Origin: Motiliproteus sp036960175
GTDB taxonomy: Bacteria > Pseudomonadota > Gammaproteobacteria > Pseudomonadales > Balneatricaceae
Length of the DNA stretch: 64,000 nt
Reading direction: 5' to 3'
NCBI GenBank assembly: GCA_036960175.1
Contig: JBALWH010000014.1
Location: 1 to 64,000 of the forward strand
Shown here: piece by piece, positions 7,543-16,571 of the stretch
Layout: each line of letters begins with the position of its first letter
How positions within the stretch are numbered: position 1 is the first letter of the stretch
The notes under the pieces: model-generated
Database searches by the model: none
The model's input: the letters and a program-made list of their open reading frames with translations, nothing else
Told to the model about the DNA's origin: nothing
Made by a program: the position numbers and the translations under genes

Positions 7543-8970
7543 TTATCGTGCAGCCACTAATTGGCAATCAGCTGTTACAGCCGCTTTGTTGCCTGAAGGT
7601 TGTCTTTGTTTGGCTAAAAGTAGACTTATCCGCCGTCCTTCCAGCAGTCGGTCGCGGACAGATACGCCACCGATGTAGTTGGCGGCTAAGTAAAGACCTG
7701 AATGCTGTGTGCAGCGTTCAGTGATAGCGCGGCATAACCGAAAGTAGTCGCCGTGGTAAAGGGGGAGGGCCTGCTTGTGACGGTCAACCCGCATCATTTC
7801 TGGAGCGAGGCGGCTGCCGAAGAGGCGCGAAAGATCCTCGATAACCGTGTCTACACTTCTCATCGTATCCCATTCGCAAGCCTGCGGATTACGAGCGCCG
7901 CCGAGATAAGAGGTCAGTAGGAGTTTTCCTTTAGGTGCTCTACCGGGGAATAAGCGGCTTAGCCATAGATTGCCGTTTATATGCATGTTTCCCGAGCGGG
8001 GGGTAAGAAACCCACTGCCGTCTAGAGGGTGTTTAATCATCGAACGGTCCATGCCCAGATGCACCAGCGTTAGTGGGGCATAGCGGATCTGCCGCAGCAG
8101 TGCTCCCAGCTCGTTGTCGTGGGGACTCAATAAGTTAGCAGCCTGCGGCGCAGGAGCACAGACTACCAGTTGCGAGACATGCTGAAACTTATCACCCTTG
8201 GGGGTTGTTGCCCAAACCTGCCAGCCGTCGGCGGTTTTTTTCAGCGACTTGGCCCGGTAACCGCAGCGCAGGTCGACATCATCCGCTTGCGCCAGTTTGG
8301 CGATCAACGTCGACATGCCTCCCTCGAAGGAAAATGCCTCCTGAATATGGGCAGTCTTGCGACGCAGTAGTTTGTTGATGAGCATGCCAGCGGAAATACT
8401 GCCGTAGCGTTTCTCAAGGGCGGTCAGTCGTGGTAGCACGCTGTAAGCATTTGCGTGATCTGGGTCCGAGGCCAGAGTGCCGCCAACAAAGGGTTCCATC
8501 GCTTTTTCAAGTAACTCGCTGCCGAAACGACGTTGAATAAAACTACTGACGCTCTCCTGTTCAGAGATTTTTTTTGGTATGAATAACTCTGCTGCCAGCC
8601 GCGCCTTACCTTGCAGTGACCAGAGTGGTGAGTTGAGCATTTCTGGGAGACTAGATGGTACCTGTACTAGGGAATCATTGTGGATCAGATAACGGTTTTT
8701 CTCGGCGCTGGCCGAGCGTGGGGTCTTCAGCGGGCTGAGTCCAGAGGCCTCGATAAACTCATTCACTTCGGTGCGATAGTTCATCACGATGGAGGCGGCC
8801 CGTTCGGTAAGGTAGCCTTCTTGATGGTCGGTAGCGATCTTGCCGCCGGGTTGCTCAGCTGCCTCCCATATCTGGCTGGGAATGCCTTGCTGGCTTAACC
8901 ACCAGGCGACACTAAGACCGGAGATGCCGCCGCCGATAATCAATACCGGTTCCTTATCCACGGTGCTCAC
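7543..8970 (-). CDS. HemY/protoporphyrinogen-oxidase-like FAD oxidase
   Basis: 475 aa. The N-terminal FAD-binding dinucleotide fold is clear: VLIIGGGISGLSVAWWLS, then the second-strand acidic residue in QIWEAAEQPGGKI. The middle (PFVGGTLASDPDHANAYSVLPRL, GGMSTLIAKLA) and C-terminal FAD segment (LYLAANYIGGVSVRDRLLEG) follow the HemY/HemG-type PPOX plan. Start is GTG at 8970, overlapping the end of the radical SAM gene by 17 bp. A household PPOX would not be expected inside this cluster. Next to a SPASM radical SAM protein it more likely oxidises a modified tetrapyrrole intermediate, but the substrate is inference. Confidence 0.85.
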   Translation of the reverse strand: MSTVDKEPVLIIGGGISGLSVAWWLSQQGIPSQIWEAAEQPGGKIATDHQEGYLTERAASIVMNYRTEVNEFIEASGLSPLKTPRSASAEKNRYLIHNDSLVQVPSSLPEMLNSPLWSLQGKARLAAELFIPKKISEQESVSSFIQRRFGSELLEKAMEPFVGGTLASDPDHANAYSVLPRLTALEKRYGSISAGMLINKLLRRKTAHIQEAFSFEGGMSTLIAKLAQADDVDLRCGYRAKSLKKTADGWQVWATTPKGDKFQHVSQLVVCAPAPQAANLLSPHDNELGALLRQIRYAPLTLVHLGMDRSMIKHPLDGSGFLTPRSGNMHINGNLWLSRLFPGRAPKGKLLLTSYLGGARNPQACEWDTMRSVDTVIEDLSRLFGSRLAPEMMRVDRHKQALPLYHGDYFRLCRAITERCTQHSGLYLAANYIGGVSVRDRLLEGRRISLLLAKQRQPSGNKAAVTADCQLVAAR

Positions 8971-10276
8971 CAGTGCTTATTTCTGCCTTAGCCTCGTCGG
9001 GGGGGCGTTTTTTCGCGGCGAATATCTCGGGCATCTGCGGACGGTTCCCGCCTTTTCCGAATCGTTTTGCTGCCAGCTGATCGAGATGTTCGCAGGTGAT
9101 CAGGGTTTCACCCAGGTCCTGGACATGGGCCTCGGTACGCTTGCGCACCATCTTGCGGATAAAACCGGGGATATGATTGAGGCGGCGTTCGGCGTCCTCA
9201 GACCAGCGTAACTCTGAATTGCAGATAACCAGTGGCTCGATGATTTCCCCTCCTTGAGGGCGATAGGCACACCAGGGATCGGCATCCATCAGACTGCCTC
9301 CCAGAGCATAGGGTCTGGCCCGGCAGCCGCCACAGATTTTCTGGTATTCACAGACGCCACAGTCGCCTTTTAGCTGCGGGTTACGTAGCGCCTCAAAAGC
9401 GGGAGCATGATCCCAGATATCGATCAGCGATTGATCACGAATATTGCCCACTTCCTCTTCAATAAAGGGGCAGGCCGTTACCCCGCCGTTAGGTGAAACC
9501 CTGCAATAATGAGTCGCAGCAATACAGCCATCCCCTTCGTTGCCACTGATGCGATTGATCTGTGCATCAGGGGCTTGCTGGAAGGCGATGCGTTTGTAGT
9601 GAGGCGCGCAACGGGGACGAATAATCAGGTTGGGATACTTGGCCTGGGCCTCGACCACCTGACGCAATACCTGCTCGTACTGTTGGGGTGAAATATCGGA
9701 CTGAGATTCACCACGACCGGTACAGATCAGGAAGAATATATTCAGTACCCGAGCCTGCTGCTGGCGGGAAAACTCGATGATGTCCGCCAGTTGATGGGCG
9801 TTGTCATCATTGATAGAGAAATGGATCTGGAATGACAGGTCGTTATTGCGACAGTTCTGAATCCCCGCCATGGTTCGTGACCAGCAGCCATCAACACCAC
9901 GGAATTGATCATGATAAGCGCTATCCAGAGAGTCCACGCTGATGCCCGCCCCGAGCAGACCTGCGGCTTTCAGTGATTTGACGCGACGATCGGTGAGCAG
10001 GGTGCCATTGGTGCCGGCCACCATGGCTAAGCCGCGTTGCGCGCCGTGTCGGACAATGTCTTCCAGATCAGGACGTAGCAACGGCTCACCGCCGGTGAGC
10101 ACGACCATGGTCTGCTGATCCCGGTCGGCGACCTGATCCAGCAGTTGGCAGACTTCGGCGCTACTGAGTTCGTCCTTAGCACCATCACGCAGGGTGTCAG
10201 CATCCAGGTAGCAGTGGGCGCAGGCGAGATTGCAGCGCTTGGTCAGATTGATGGCGAGCAAATAAAGATCATTCAT
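8954..10276 (-). CDS. Radical SAM/SPASM protein (NirJ/AhbD-like) with PCP_red tail
   Basis: 440 aa. The radical SAM cluster motif is CNLACAHC at about residues 16-23, followed by the SAM-binding TGGEPLLRPD. A SPASM region at about 300-345 (CGVCEYQKICGGCRARPYA...DPWC) has the cysteine layout of the haem-tailoring enzymes NirJ and AhbD; compare the true NirJ at 62378. The last 90 residues contain a PCP_red-like segment (WSEDAERRLNHIPGFIRKMV) of the kind otherwise seen in light-independent protochlorophyllide reductase. Together with the HemY-like neighbour this suggests tetrapyrrole side-chain chemistry. It is a NirJ/AhbD paralogue rather than NirJ itself. Substrate unknown. Confidence 0.88.
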   Translation of the reverse strand: MNDLYLLAINLTKRCNLACAHCYLDADTLRDGAKDELSSAEVCQLLDQVADRDQQTMVVLTGGEPLLRPDLEDIVRHGAQRGLAMVAGTNGTLLTDRRVKSLKAAGLLGAGISVDSLDSAYHDQFRGVDGCWSRTMAGIQNCRNNDLSFQIHFSINDDNAHQLADIIEFSRQQQARVLNIFFLICTGRGESQSDISPQQYEQVLRQVVEAQAKYPNLIIRPRCAPHYKRIAFQQAPDAQINRISGNEGDGCIAATHYCRVSPNGGVTACPFIEEEVGNIRDQSLIDIWDHAPAFEALRNPQLKGDCGVCEYQKICGGCRARPYALGGSLMDADPWCAYRPQGGEIIEPLVICNSELRWSEDAERRLNHIPGFIRKMVRKRTEAHVQDLGETLITCEHLDQLAAKRFGKGGNRPQMPEIFAAKKRPPDEAKAEISTGEHRG

Positions 10277-10309
10277 CGCTGTTCACCATGATTGTTAGCC
10301 TGGCCACGG

Positions 10310-12517
10310 TTAAACGTCATGTCCGAAGGGACACTTGCCGTTGCCGTTAGCAACCACCTTTTGCATCACGGTGTTGGCGCTATCCAGTTGCTGTTCTACC
10401 AGGGTCAGGGTTACTTCAGTCTGGTTCTGGTCGGCGGCAGCGGCTTCGATGCGTTTGCGACAGCTTTCGCGCATAAAGCCTTCTGGAACCCGGTTCAATC
10501 GTTGCAGCGCATCTTGTTGCCATGGCAATGGCTTGCCAGCATTCGCAGTAGTGCCCTGATCACTAGAATCTCGGGGTTTGTCTGAAGCAGGGTTGAGGTT
10601 CGCAGATCTGGGATCTGTTGCGCTTTGGTGGAAATAACCGCTTTCATCCCAACGGACTTTTACCTGTTTAACAATCGTCTCGTCGACATTGTCGCGGCCC
10701 AGTTCGCGGGCATAATTTTCGATCTCGCGCGCCAACATGCCACGCACCATCGGAGGGGCTTTAGCGATACCCTGGCGCGCTTCGTCGGACCAGCTGAGGG
10801 TTTCTTCTACCGCCTCTGAACCATTTTTAAAAGTATCCAGTATGGCGCTAAAAAAAATCTCATCGATGGTGCTGACATCTGATTCGGCGGCGATGGTTTC
10901 TGCGGCCGACCGGGCCATGTCGCGGATACCACCCTCGGGCACTCGCTGCAGCATCAACAATGCCTCAGCAGACCAGTTGCTTGCTGATGAAGGCGGTTGC
11001 TGTTCTGCGCTTGTTGGCTTCGTGGTTGCTTCTGACTCGGCAGGCTTTTCCACGCTCATAAAGGCGAGTATGTGTTCGGCTTGTACCCGCAGTGATTTTT
11101 GCTGGCGGGCTTTCTTTTCTGCCCGGCGGCGCATGTTATTGCGCATCGATTGATCACGAATGGTGGCGACAATCTGTTCTGCTTCATCACTCCAGTCAGG
11201 ATCGTAAGGTTCGTTGTGATTCACCGTTTGCGCTGTTTGGCCGTCGGTTGCCGCAGACATAGCGCCGGGCTTAACCGGGCAGAGGGCGTCGGTGGCCTCA
11301 CGGACAATGCTCTCGGTGATGACGGTATGGCCACGCTCCTGGGCAAAACGCAGAATGGCCATCTTTGCCATGCCTTGTGCGAAGGAGGGGATCTTGGTCA
11401 TCCGTGCTTCCGCCTGGTGAGTCCAAGTGGTTGTCGCTTCGGCAATAATATCGATCTGGGGAGTAAAGTGACTCTGACTTATCAGTACGGCGCAGGGGAC
11501 GTTACGTAATAGATTTTCGGCATTGCCACCAATATCCAGTTCATCATCAGCATGAATTCCCAGTTTGCCGATAAGCAACAGACTGGCACTGTGTTTACGA
11601 ACATATTTTTCGATGGCATCGTGGGCCTTGCCATCCAGCAACTCCGTGCTGATTTCAATGCCATAGTCTTCGGCGATGCTGCGAGCTACATGCAGGTGGC
11701 CGTCATAAATTTTCGCCAGGCCCTGGTCGATAATGCTTTCGTGCAGCTCTTCCTGTTCTTTAAAACGAAATATTTTACCGGCTTCCTCAGACAGCACTTC
11801 GGCAATACGGTTAAAGGCCACGTAGTGGTAGTAAGGATCATAGGCCGACACCACATGGATAGGGGTTTGATGCGCCTTATGGATAGCAAAGGCGCTGAGT
11901 AGACCCGCATAACTCCGGCTGGAACCATCCACGGCCACTACGATGGGGCCAGCGGTGATATCTTGCTTGGTGTCCTTGATAATCAGCGTGTCGATGTCGG
12001 TGCGACGTACCACCCGTTCACAGACGGTACCAATGCGACTGCCCTCGACAGCCCCTAACCCCAGTGCTCCCATCACCAGCAGATCGTATTTGCCACTGTT
12101 GGTTTCCCGCACCATTTCCCGGTAGTTTTTGCCTTCCAGAGAACGACGCACATATTCGAGCCCGGCTGAGGTACAAGTCTCTTCGGCTCCATCGAGATAA
12201 GAATCAGTAATGACCGAGAGCCCTTTGGTGATCAGTTCGTCGTGAATATCCCGCTGACGTTCAAGCTCTGTTTCTTCTTTGTACTGTTCCGGTAGGCCAC
12301 CCTCCATCTGCCGAAAGCGCACATCATGTAGTTTGGCGGCATAGACGTGAGCGCCGGTAATCCGGGAATTCCAGGATTTTCCCAACAGGGCAGCCATCCT
12401 GACCCCTTGATCAGAGTGGTCTGATGCGTCGGCGGCCAGCAGAATGGATGTGTATTCCGGCAGCGGAGCTAGAGTGTCGCTGGGGCTGTTTAGATCTGCT
12501 TGTTCCGGAATTGACAT
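10310..12517 (-). CDS. Double UspA protein with multiple PCP_red-like repeats
   Basis: 735 aa. Two universal-stress-protein domains: about residues 22-165 (ILLAADASDHS ... LLVMGALGLGAVEGSRIG) and 172-345 (IVVAVDGSSRSYAG ... LLIGKLGIHADDEL), both with the GxxGxG/S nucleotide-binding feel. The remaining 380 residues are a string of four or five PCP_red-like units beginning with WTHQAEARMTKIP (about 366), PDWSDEAEQI, NWSAEALLMLQRVP, LSWSDEARQGIAKAP and LPWQQDALQRLNRVP. The tail ends KCPFGHDV. Regions between repeats are low-complexity and Ser/Ala/Gln rich. ATG at 12517 has GAGG 9 nt upstream. Function unknown; the shared PCP_red unit with the radical SAM neighbour suggests both bind the same partner or pigment. 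Confidence 0.85.
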   Translation of the reverse strand: MSIPEQADLNSPSDTLAPLPEYTSILLAADASDHSDQGVRMAALLGKSWNSRITGAHVYAAKLHDVRFRQMEGGLPEQYKEETELERQRDIHDELITKGLSVITDSYLDGAEETCTSAGLEYVRRSLEGKNYREMVRETNSGKYDLLVMGALGLGAVEGSRIGTVCERVVRRTDIDTLIIKDTKQDITAGPIVVAVDGSSRSYAGLLSAFAIHKAHQTPIHVVSAYDPYYHYVAFNRIAEVLSEEAGKIFRFKEQEELHESIIDQGLAKIYDGHLHVARSIAEDYGIEISTELLDGKAHDAIEKYVRKHSASLLLIGKLGIHADDELDIGGNAENLLRNVPCAVLISQSHFTPQIDIIAEATTTWTHQAEARMTKIPSFAQGMAKMAILRFAQERGHTVITESIVREATDALCPVKPGAMSAATDGQTAQTVNHNEPYDPDWSDEAEQIVATIRDQSMRNNMRRRAEKKARQQKSLRVQAEHILAFMSVEKPAESEATTKPTSAEQQPPSSASNWSAEALLMLQRVPEGGIRDMARSAAETIAAESDVSTIDEIFFSAILDTFKNGSEAVEETLSWSDEARQGIAKAPPMVRGMLAREIENYARELGRDNVDETIVKQVKVRWDESGYFHQSATDPRSANLNPASDKPRDSSDQGTTANAGKPLPWQQDALQRLNRVPEGFMRESCRKRIEAAAADQNQTEVTLTLVEQQLDSANTVMQKVVANGNGKCPFGHDV

Positions 12518-12572
12518 AGGACGTACCTCGTTACAGCGGTGAAAATAAGAAAAAGGTGTTCAAGTTGGGTGC

Positions 12573-12698
12573 TTAGTGGAGTAACCAGAAACCGACCAGG
12601 GAACCGATTACCAGCAGATTCATCAAGCCTCCGGCGAGGACAAAAATGTCAAAGCCCTGCAGGCGTTTTTCAGTTTTCTTTGGTGACACCAGGCCCAT
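12573..12698 (-). CDS. 41-residue membrane protein
   Basis: ATG at 12698 preceded by AAGGAG; stop TAA at 12573-12575. The product is a charged N-terminus (MGLVSPKKTEKRLQGFD) followed by one transmembrane helix (IFVLAGGLMNLLVIGSLVGF) ending WLLH. The strong ribosome-binding site and regular spacing (55 bp to the Usp gene, 69 bp from the cupredoxin-like gene) support expression. Possibly a small subunit or assembly factor of the neighbouring membrane oxidoreductase; no family recognised. Confidence 0.65.
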   Translation of the reverse strand: MGLVSPKKTEKRLQGFDIFVLAGGLMNLLVIGSLVGFWLLH

Positions 12699-12767
12699 GG
12701 TTACCGTCTCCTTATAAAGTTGTGATGGGGCTGATTCAGCCCCCCCCAGCAGATAGTTTTTATCTAT

Positions 12768-13496
12768 TTATTTCTTGTAGCTAAAGTCGACGGATGCGGC
12801 ACCGTTAGCAGCGATTTCGACCTTACCTTTTTTTATGCCCAGAGTGCCGTGCCAAGCATTGATCTTGTATTTTCCAGCTGGAATATTATCGATCTTAAAG
12901 TTACCTTCGGCATCGACCACGGCGTAGTAGGGATTCTTGGCTACGAAAACGAAAGCGTGCATAAAGTCATGGGCATCGCACTCGACCTTCATAGCAGCTC
13001 CGCGCTTGAACTTGATCGGCTTGGTAACGGTGCCTGGCTCTGGTTGGCTGACGTTAAAGGCAGTCTTCTTGGCTTTGCCGATCTGCTCATAGGTGTGAAT
13101 GTTGTGCAGAACGGGATCTTCGTTGATGGCGTCGATCTTATCGCCGTTGTGCATCACGCTCAGGAAGGGTAGAAACTCGCAGCCCTTTTGGTTCAGCTTG
13201 CCGGACTTGGCAGGGAAGGATTTTCCTTCTTTCACTTTTACCAGGTAGACCACGGCGTTGGTCAGACCGCCATTGTTAACTTGTACGAAATCGATTTCCC
13301 GGTTGCCCTGGCCGCAGACGGAATTGTCTTTGGTAATAGCATAGGTCTTGGGTTTCGGATCTTTGCCGGTAAAAGAGATTTTTCCGGTTACGCTGCCGCC
13401 ATCGCTTACCGCTACTTCTTTATATTTTGCTGCCTGTGCGCTGAAGCACAGTGTGGTTGCCATCAGAGCAGTAACTGCAATAACTGACTTTTTCAT
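12768..13496 (-). CDS. Periplasmic cupredoxin-like protein
   Basis: 242 aa with a Sec signal peptide (MKKSVIAVTALMATTLCFSAQA, cleavage near residue 22) and GGAGA before the ATG. After a beta-rich GSVTGKISFTG domain there is a candidate type-1 copper set: His in LHNIHTYE at about 130, then Cys, His and Met in VECDAHDFMH at about 173-180. A C-terminal carboxypeptidase-regulatory-like beta domain (YAVVDAEGNFKIDNIPAGKYKINAWHG) follows. Such proteins are often labelled methylamine-utilisation-like without evidence. Probably a periplasmic copper redox partner for the cytochromes encoded on the other strand. Confidence 0.75.
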   Translation of the reverse strand: MKKSVIAVTALMATTLCFSAQAAKYKEVAVSDGGSVTGKISFTGKDPKPKTYAITKDNSVCGQGNREIDFVQVNNGGLTNAVVYLVKVKEGKSFPAKSGKLNQKGCEFLPFLSVMHNGDKIDAINEDPVLHNIHTYEQIGKAKKTAFNVSQPEPGTVTKPIKFKRGAAMKVECDAHDFMHAFVFVAKNPYYAVVDAEGNFKIDNIPAGKYKINAWHGTLGIKKGKVEIAANGAASVDFSYKK

Positions 13497-13540
13497 TATC
13501 TTTCTCCAGTATTCCTGTTAAGGAAGTAGGGTTGGTCTAT

Positions 13541-16018
13541 TTAAACCGCCGCGGAATGTTTTTCCGGACAGAACAAGGTTTCTAGCATCTCGATTACAAA
13601 GCGACGCTGACTGCTTTCAGGGGAAGAGCTTAGGCGTAACAACAGCTTGCTGCTAATCTCTCCGAGATCCATTGCGGTAAGGCTGTGGGCAACCGGAGTT
13701 GCTAGCGCACCGTGATTGTATAAACCGGCATCAATCATCTGATCCACAGAAGCAAGGTCGCCCAGCGCTGCCAGTGATTCCACGGCGGCTTTACGTACTC
13801 CAGTCTCAGTGTCTTCAAGCAATGGACGAATCGCCATCACAATGTCTTTCTGGTCGATTTTCTCCAGCACCATATGGTGGGAATTGGGGTCATCGGAATA
13901 CTCCGATTGAGACAGCGCTTGCAGCGCCTTAATGGCCTCGATCCGCACCGAACTGGAAGGATCCTTGAGGCTATCTAAAACCGGCACAATGCCCTCTTTA
14001 TGTTGTAATGCGCCTAAGGCACGCAGACAGGCCAGGCGCAGATCCTGGTTGTCGAACTGCAGCTGCATGACTAGGGCGCCAAAGGCGTTGCTGATGCCTT
14101 CTGCCTGGTGGTTGCGTGCAGCGATCAATGCTAGCGCCAGCGCTGCCTCGCGGCAGACATCCAGATCTTTATCAGACAAGGTTAATATCAAAGACTCAAT
14201 CACGGTGGCATCTTCACTGTCCGCTAGGGTGCGGATGATCAGCAGGCGGGTATCTTCGCTGACAGGTCTGCCTTTTTTGGTGGCGAAGATTCGATCTCCG
14301 GTTTTTAAATGTTCGCGCACCACATCGCCGAAATCTTGCATGTCTTCGGGCAGCTCATCCACCAGTCCCAGTAGCTTTTCGTCCTCGGGACGGTCATCCG
14401 AAGATGCTGTCATAACCTCGAAATTATCCATGTTGATCGCATCTAGGGTAGAACCGGCGCTGAACTTGGTATCATTTTCCAGTTCACTGTATTCAACGAG
14501 TTCCATATCATCATCGTTACTGGCAGTGTTAGATGAATCGTTGTCTACAGCTTGCAATGCTGCGGCATAGCCTAGGGAGGGGGCATCGCCGTCCAGTTGT
14601 ATGGCATTGATCCGTTGCGAGTCGTCTGCTGCGGGCTGGGTTGCTTGCTCTTGTTGCAGCTGTTGTTCAGCTTGCTGAATCTCATGGGCCTGAATTGCTG
14701 CCTCAAGTGCTGCCAAGGGATCCCCGCCACGCATTAGTGACAGTAATAATTGCAGCGGTTCCTCGGGCTGGATGCTGTCCTCGTTATTGGCTGAGGCTTG
14801 TTGCAGTTGATACAGGGTCTCGATAGCGCTAACTCGAATTGCCGCGTTTTCGTCATTGACGGCCTGCAGCAACGCCATGACGGCTTCCAGTTCACGGTTC
14901 TGGTGCTGCCCCAGAGAGCGTACCGCCTGCTGGCGCAGGCGGCCGTCATATTCATCGTTCTGCATTAGCCCTACCAGTTCGCGGCGCACCTCTCTACTGT
15001 TGACATGACCGAGTAAGGCGCAGGCGGCTACTGCTTCATCATAATTATCTGACTTCAGGCTGGCTAAGAGCACCGGTAGCAATGAAGGCTCCAACTCGAA
15101 ATCTGAGTTTTTCATTTTGGCGCACAGCGCTTCCAGAATGGCGGCCTTAACGAGTTTGTCCTCGGTTTCCAATAGTGGAAAAAGGACCTCTGGACCGAAG
15201 CTGTTGGTGCCGTGGACATTGGCCAGATTGATCAGACCTTTAATCGCTTCAGCACGGACCTGAGCGATTGGATCTTTGAGACAATCAAATATTCGATTCA
15301 GCTGGTCAGTGGCCTCCAGTCTGGCCAATGCGGCAATTGCTTCCGCGCGGACATCAGCATCGTCGTCACGGAGTGCTGCTATTATGCTGGTCTTGGCCAG
15401 AGGAGATTGGCTCCTGCCGAGGGCTTTTACTGCTCGGCGCCGACTGCGCGTAGTGGCTGATGTAGCGCGGGTGATCAGGGCGTCGATACAGGCTGAATCA
15501 CCCTGGCTGAGGGCGGATAGTACCTCGCTCTCGATATCCTGGAGTTCATCGTTGTCGATAATCGCACACAGTGGTATTGAGGTTTTTTGCGCGCCACACT
15601 GTCCCAGAGCTTGCACAGCTTTTAGCTGGATATCCCAGTAATCATCCCAGCTATTGCCGTCATCGGCCTCCAAGCCCTCCGGCCGTTCTTTGGCTACTTC
15701 AATTAATGTATCGATTGCCAGTGGATCGGCAATTTTCCCCAACGCCTCTGTAGCGGCAGTTTTGATTTCACCGTCAGGGTCTTTCATTAATGATTCGATC
15801 AGTGCAGGCGTGGCTCGAGCATCTCCAATGTCTCCCAGTGCCGTTGCTGCATCGACACAGACATCAATATCTTCGTCCCGTAATCGCTCAATGAGCGTAT
15901 CCGTTGCCTGGTTGTCGGCCAGCGTTCCGAGTGCCCGGGCCGCGTAACAGCGATCAGCTTCATCACCGTTCCCTAATAATTGTATCAACGCTTTGATGAC
16001 GTCATTTCTTTCGGTCAT
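13541..16018 (-). CDS. HEAT-repeat protein
   Basis: 825 aa made of PBS-lyase-type HEAT repeats from about residue 1 to 440 and again from 590 to 800; typical units are ARALGTLADNQATDTLIERL and ATALGDIGDARATPALIESL. The middle (about 460-580) is acidic, low-complexity and probably disordered. No signal peptide, so cytoplasmic. HEAT arrays of this kind act as scaffolds or lyases that handle bilins; here a scaffold for haem-related partners is plausible but unproven. The ATG at 16018 has GGAG upstream. First gene of the minus-strand operon, 135 bp downstream of a sigma54-type promoter. Confidence 0.85.
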   Translation of the reverse strand: MTERNDVIKALIQLLGNGDEADRCYAARALGTLADNQATDTLIERLRDEDIDVCVDAATALGDIGDARATPALIESLMKDPDGEIKTAATEALGKIADPLAIDTLIEVAKERPEGLEADDGNSWDDYWDIQLKAVQALGQCGAQKTSIPLCAIIDNDELQDIESEVLSALSQGDSACIDALITRATSATTRSRRRAVKALGRSQSPLAKTSIIAALRDDDADVRAEAIAALARLEATDQLNRIFDCLKDPIAQVRAEAIKGLINLANVHGTNSFGPEVLFPLLETEDKLVKAAILEALCAKMKNSDFELEPSLLPVLLASLKSDNYDEAVAACALLGHVNSREVRRELVGLMQNDEYDGRLRQQAVRSLGQHQNRELEAVMALLQAVNDENAAIRVSAIETLYQLQQASANNEDSIQPEEPLQLLLSLMRGGDPLAALEAAIQAHEIQQAEQQLQQEQATQPAADDSQRINAIQLDGDAPSLGYAAALQAVDNDSSNTASNDDDMELVEYSELENDTKFSAGSTLDAINMDNFEVMTASSDDRPEDEKLLGLVDELPEDMQDFGDVVREHLKTGDRIFATKKGRPVSEDTRLLIIRTLADSEDATVIESLILTLSDKDLDVCREAALALALIAARNHQAEGISNAFGALVMQLQFDNQDLRLACLRALGALQHKEGIVPVLDSLKDPSSSVRIEAIKALQALSQSEYSDDPNSHHMVLEKIDQKDIVMAIRPLLEDTETGVRKAAVESLAALGDLASVDQMIDAGLYNHGALATPVAHSLTAMDLGEISSKLLLRLSSSPESSQRRFVIEMLETLFCPEKHSAAV

Positions 16019-16152
16019 GCAGGTCTCCGAACAACAGTAGTAGCGAATATTATGCGCTAGGTAATGGATTCATTCACTTGAGCACATTCCAATAGGGATG
16101 AACTTGATTCTTGTTAGCAGTGATTTATGTCGATCGCCACTGATTGATATCT

Positions 16153-16168
16153 AGCAAGTTCCATGCCT
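16153..16168 (-). promoter_or_regulatory. Sigma54 (-24/-12) promoter for the HEAT operon
   Basis: Minus strand AGGCATG-GAAC-TTGCT against consensus TGGCACG-N4-TTGCW. The invariant GG and GC pairs are present at the exact spacing, with two mismatches outside them. Predicted start of transcription is near 16143, about 125 nt before the HEAT-protein ATG. Confidence 0.6.
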
Positions 16169-16228
16169 TTGCGTACAAAAAAGTTGCAGCGTATTGGTTT
16201 GTCGTGTCTTTTCAGAATTTATAAGGCT

Positions 16229-16251
16229 CTCGTTATGGGGATAGTAACGAG
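16229..16251. repeat. Inverted repeat CTCGTTA-N9-TAACGAG
   Basis: Perfect 7-bp arms with a 9-bp spacer. It carries CGTTA/TAACG half-sites like those in the palindromes at 16278 and 23757, in opposite arrangement. Possibly a second activator-binding element for the divergent promoters. Confidence 0.4.
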
Positions 16252-16277
16252 TATGCTATGTACTTGTAGTTTAAATT

Positions 16278-16292
16278 TTAACGTTTCGTTCA
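16278..16292. promoter_or_regulatory. Candidate activator site, divergent region
   Basis: TTAACG-TTT-CGTTCA, one base from a perfect palindrome. The same element, perfect, lies upstream of the idr operon at 23757. Its centre is about 140 nt upstream of the minus promoter start and about 210 nt upstream of the plus one, within the normal range for sigma54 enhancer sites. Confidence 0.5.
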
Positions 16293-16468
16293 ATTATTTT
16301 GCTATCTATTATAGCGATTGAATGATTTGTTGTTCCTTTAAAGCCTCAGCGCGACATTAAAACAACGTTGCGGTTTCGGTCAGTTACGTCTAAAAACTGT
16401 AATATCACCTACTTTTTAAAGGTGTTATGTCTTCTTCGTGGCAGCAGTACAGATAGAATATGTAGTGC

Positions 16469-16484
16469 TGGTATGTATCTTGCT
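16469..16484 (+). promoter_or_regulatory. Sigma54 (-24/-12) promoter for the bd-like operon
   Basis: TGGTATG-TATC-TTGCT: matches consensus TGGCACG-N4-TTGCW at 10 of 12 defined positions, with GG and GC at correct spacing. Predicted start near 16495, about 77 nt before the first small ORF. Confidence 0.65.
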
Positions 16485-16571
16485 AGTCTCTCGCAATAGG
16501 TAATGTGATTGCTGTCAGTGAAACAGGGACGGTTGTTTTGGCATCAGGTTATTAGTGAATAGGTGAATGTA

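Larger units (their letters stand above)
16019..16571. other. Divergent regulatory region between two operons
   Basis: 550 bp without a gene, separating two divergently read operons. It holds a minus-strand -24/-12 promoter (16153-16168), a plus-strand one (16469-16484), an inverted repeat CTCGTTA-N9-TAACGAG (16229-16251) and a TTAACG-TTT-CGTTCA element (16278-16292) lying between the two promoters. Confidence 0.6.

Noticed and set aside
8954..10276. Second copy of nirJ
   Set aside because: Shares the radical SAM and SPASM layout but has different cysteine content and a PCP_red tail, and it is in a different operon. Treated as a paralogue of unknown substrate.
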